Below are positions 7,848-8,948 of a stretch of DNA of 8,948 nt, piece by piece. The stretch is taken from positions 1-8,948 of the forward strand of contig DOBD01000018.1 of the NCBI GenBank assembly GCA_003506275.1, read 5' to 3'. The notes below the pieces were generated by a model. It was not told where the DNA came from and ran no database searches. It was given only the letters and a program-made list of their open reading frames with translations. Numbering within the stretch: the first letter of the stretch is position 1; each line of letters opens with the position of its first letter. A program made the position numbers and the translations under genes. The stretch is from Bacteroidales bacterium. Lineage in GTDB: Bacteria; Bacteroidota; Bacteroidia; Bacteroidales; UBA1402.

Positions 7848-8825
7848 ATGAATACAATCACCCTGAAAAATACCCTTAAACAACCCATCATCAAACCCCT
7901 GTTGGCGTTGTTGATCATGTTGGTGGCCATGACGTTCCTGTCGGACAACTTTGCCACGACCGACAATTTCTTCAACGTCATGCGTCAGGTTTCCGTCAAT
8001 CTCTGCATCTCAGTGGGGATGACCCTGGTTATCCTCACAGGGGGCATTGACCTCTCGGTTGGATCTGTCCTGGCCTTGAGCGGAGCAGTGGCTGCCGGAT
8101 TGATGAAAGACGGGCTGGCGCTGGAAGGGTTGGGTGTGTACGTGGGTTTCACCTTTTGGGGTGCCATCCTGGCCGCCTTGTTGATTGGTGGTTTATTGGG
8201 CGCGTTCAACGGATGGATGATTACCCGCTTCAAGTTGCCTCCTTTTGTGGCCACATTGGGCATGTTGACCATAGCCAGAGGTCTGACAATGCTGTATACC
8301 AATGGATTCCCCTTGACGGGTCTTGGAAAGGGCTTCGCTTATCTGGGAACAGGCTGGTTCCTGGGCGTGCCCATGCCCGTTTGGGTGGCAGCGTTGGTGG
8401 TGGTTTTCTTTGCCTTTTACATGAAAAAGACCAGGACGGGCCGTTACATGTATGCCATCGGAGGCAACGAAAAAGCCAGCCTTTTGTCGGGTATCAATGT
8501 CAATAAAGTGCTCTTGCTGGTCTATACGCTAGCCGGGGTGTTGTCGGCCGTAGCTGGTTTGTTGGTGACAGCCCGTCTTGATTCGGCCCAACCCAATGCG
8601 GGGAGCGGGTATGAACTGGATGCTATTGCAGCTGTGGTCATTGGGGGTACTTCCATGAGCGGGGGTAAGGGCTCCATTGCCGGAACGGTGGTGGGAGCCT
8701 TGATAATCGGCGTGCTCAACAATGGCCTGGTGCTCCTGAATGTTTCTCCGTTCTGGCAGCAGGTCATCAAGGGCTTTGTCATTATTGGCGCGGTGGTGCT
8801 TGACAAGTACAGCCGTCGTAAATAA
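7848..8825 (+). CDS. Sugar ABC transporter permease, RbsC class
   Basis: This is the inner-membrane permease of the importer, 325 residues, of the BPD_transp_2 family (RbsC/XylH/MglC). It is strongly hydrophobic, with about eight to ten predicted helices, for example around residues 16-31, 50-65, 74-86, 99-121, 132-150, 178-192, 220-241, 258-266 and 276-297. Family motifs are VILTGGIDLSVGS (61-73), NGWMITRFKLPPFVATLG (121-138), GRYMYAIGGNEKASLLSGI (198-216), the cytoplasmic loop that contacts the ATPase, and GYELDAIAAVVIGGTSMSGG (254-273). It probably forms a homodimer, since only one permease gene is present. The C-terminus is short and basic (DKYSRRK). Its stop codon is separated from the converging regulator's stop by one base, so it is the last gene of the operon. 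Confidence 0.95.
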   Translation: MNTITLKNTLKQPIIKPLLALLIMLVAMTFLSDNFATTDNFFNVMRQVSVNLCISVGMTLVILTGGIDLSVGSVLALSGAVAAGLMKDGLALEGLGVYVGFTFWGAILAALLIGGLLGAFNGWMITRFKLPPFVATLGMLTIARGLTMLYTNGFPLTGLGKGFAYLGTGWFLGVPMPVWVAALVVVFFAFYMKKTRTGRYMYAIGGNEKASLLSGINVNKVLLLVYTLAGVLSAVAGLLVTARLDSAQPNAGSGYELDAIAAVVIGGTSMSGGKGSIAGTVVGALIIGVLNNGLVLLNVSPFWQQVIKGFVIIGAVVLDKYSRRK

Positions 8826-8826
8826 T

Positions 8827-8948
8827 TCAGGTTATTTCTTCTATCCGCACCAGTCCGTTGACCACCGCGTGAATGGTCCAACTCGATAAGGATTTGGTGC
8901 CTAGCTTTCTGGCAATGTTCTTGCGGTGAAAAATAATGGTGGTCACTT
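8827..8948 (-). CDS. LuxR-family helix-turn-helix regulator, C-terminal fragment (5' part beyond the window)
   Basis: The reverse strand is open from the window edge to a TGA at 8829-8827, encoding 39 complete residues from base 8946. They read as the end of a LuxR/NarL-type DNA-binding domain: TTIIFHRKNIARKLG is the recognition helix region, followed by TKSLSSWTIHAVVNG and a short acidic tail. The HRKNI..KLG...S...TIHAV pattern is typical of LuxR-type regulators and response regulators in Bacteroidota. The part that would show an upstream receiver or sensor domain lies outside the window, so its signal is unknown. It converges on the sugar operon. Whether it controls the operon cannot be judged from here. 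Confidence 0.75.
   Translation of the reverse strand, partial: VTTIIFHRKNIARKLGTKSLSSWTIHAVVNGLVRIEEIT

Larger units (their letters stand above)
2..8825 (+). other. Single catabolic and import operon (isomerase, kinase, transketolase, ABC importer)
   Basis: Eight consecutive same-strand genes are separated by -4, 12, 16, 11, 39, 20 and 18 bases, with no room for a conventional promoter except perhaps the 39-base gap at 5608-5646, in which no clear promoter or stable hairpin was seen. They are therefore expected to be one transcript, whose promoter lies to the left of the window. None of the seven visible starts after the first has a GGAGG-like site within 15 bases; for example, AACACCACCTCT precedes the kinase and CACACACCGCT precedes the binding protein. 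That is the common state in Bacteroidota. The order places the cytoplasmic enzymes first and the importer last. Confidence 0.8.

Noticed and set aside
8820..8837. AAATAA-TTCAGG-TTATTT as an intrinsic terminator
   Set aside because: The stem is only six A-T pairs with no G-C, too weak to be called a terminator, and the following bases are mixed rather than a T run. It is kept only as a low-interest observation.

Overview
The window is a tightly packed sugar-catabolism and sugar-import operon. Eight genes on the + strand fill positions 2-8825, with gaps of 11-39 bases and one 4-base ATGA overlap. The 3' tail of a converging regulatory gene closes the window on the - strand. The organism is probably a member of the Bacteroidota, for two reasons. 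None of the internal start codons has a purine-rich Shine-Dalgarno sequence in front of it. The truncated regulator at the right edge ends in a LuxR-type helix-turn-helix (FHRKNIARKLG) that resembles Bacteroidota members of that family. Species cannot be named from the sequence.

Layout, left to right: a split thiamine-diphosphate transketolase (N-terminal subunit cut at its 5' end, 2-778; C-terminal subunit, 775-1713); an FGGY carbohydrate kinase closely related to glycerol kinase but with a changed substrate pocket (1726-3207); a sugar isomerase of the L-fucose/L-arabinose isomerase fold (3224-4642); a lipoprotein sugar-binding protein of the ribose-binding class (4654-5607); a DUF2291-family membrane-anchored accessory protein (5647-6270); a two-domain RbsA-type ABC ATPase (6291-7829); an RbsC-type permease (7848-8825); and the C-terminal 39 residues of a LuxR-family regulator on the - strand (8827-8948).

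Taken together, the genes describe a complete route. The sugar is captured by the lipoprotein, pumped in by the ABC transporter, isomerised from aldose to ketose, phosphorylated, and cleaved by transketolase, which moves a two-carbon unit to an acceptor and feeds the pentose phosphate pathway. This is the same logic as the transketolase branch of D-apiose catabolism (isomerase, apulose kinase, AptA/AptB apulose-4-phosphate transketolase). However, the isomerase here is of the fucose-isomerase fold, so either the substrate or the isomerase solution may be different. The substrate cannot be fixed from sequence alone.

The main surprise at nucleotide level is an abrupt change of codon use inside the transketolase N-terminal gene near position 640-680. 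Upstream of it the gene uses CTG, GAG, CAG, AAG and GTA/GTT almost exclusively. Downstream, the codon use matches the rest of the operon. This looks like a recombination or transfer junction, or an assembly chimera. No RNA genes, insertion sequences, CRISPR arrays or convincing terminators were seen, and there is no intergenic stretch longer than 39 bases.
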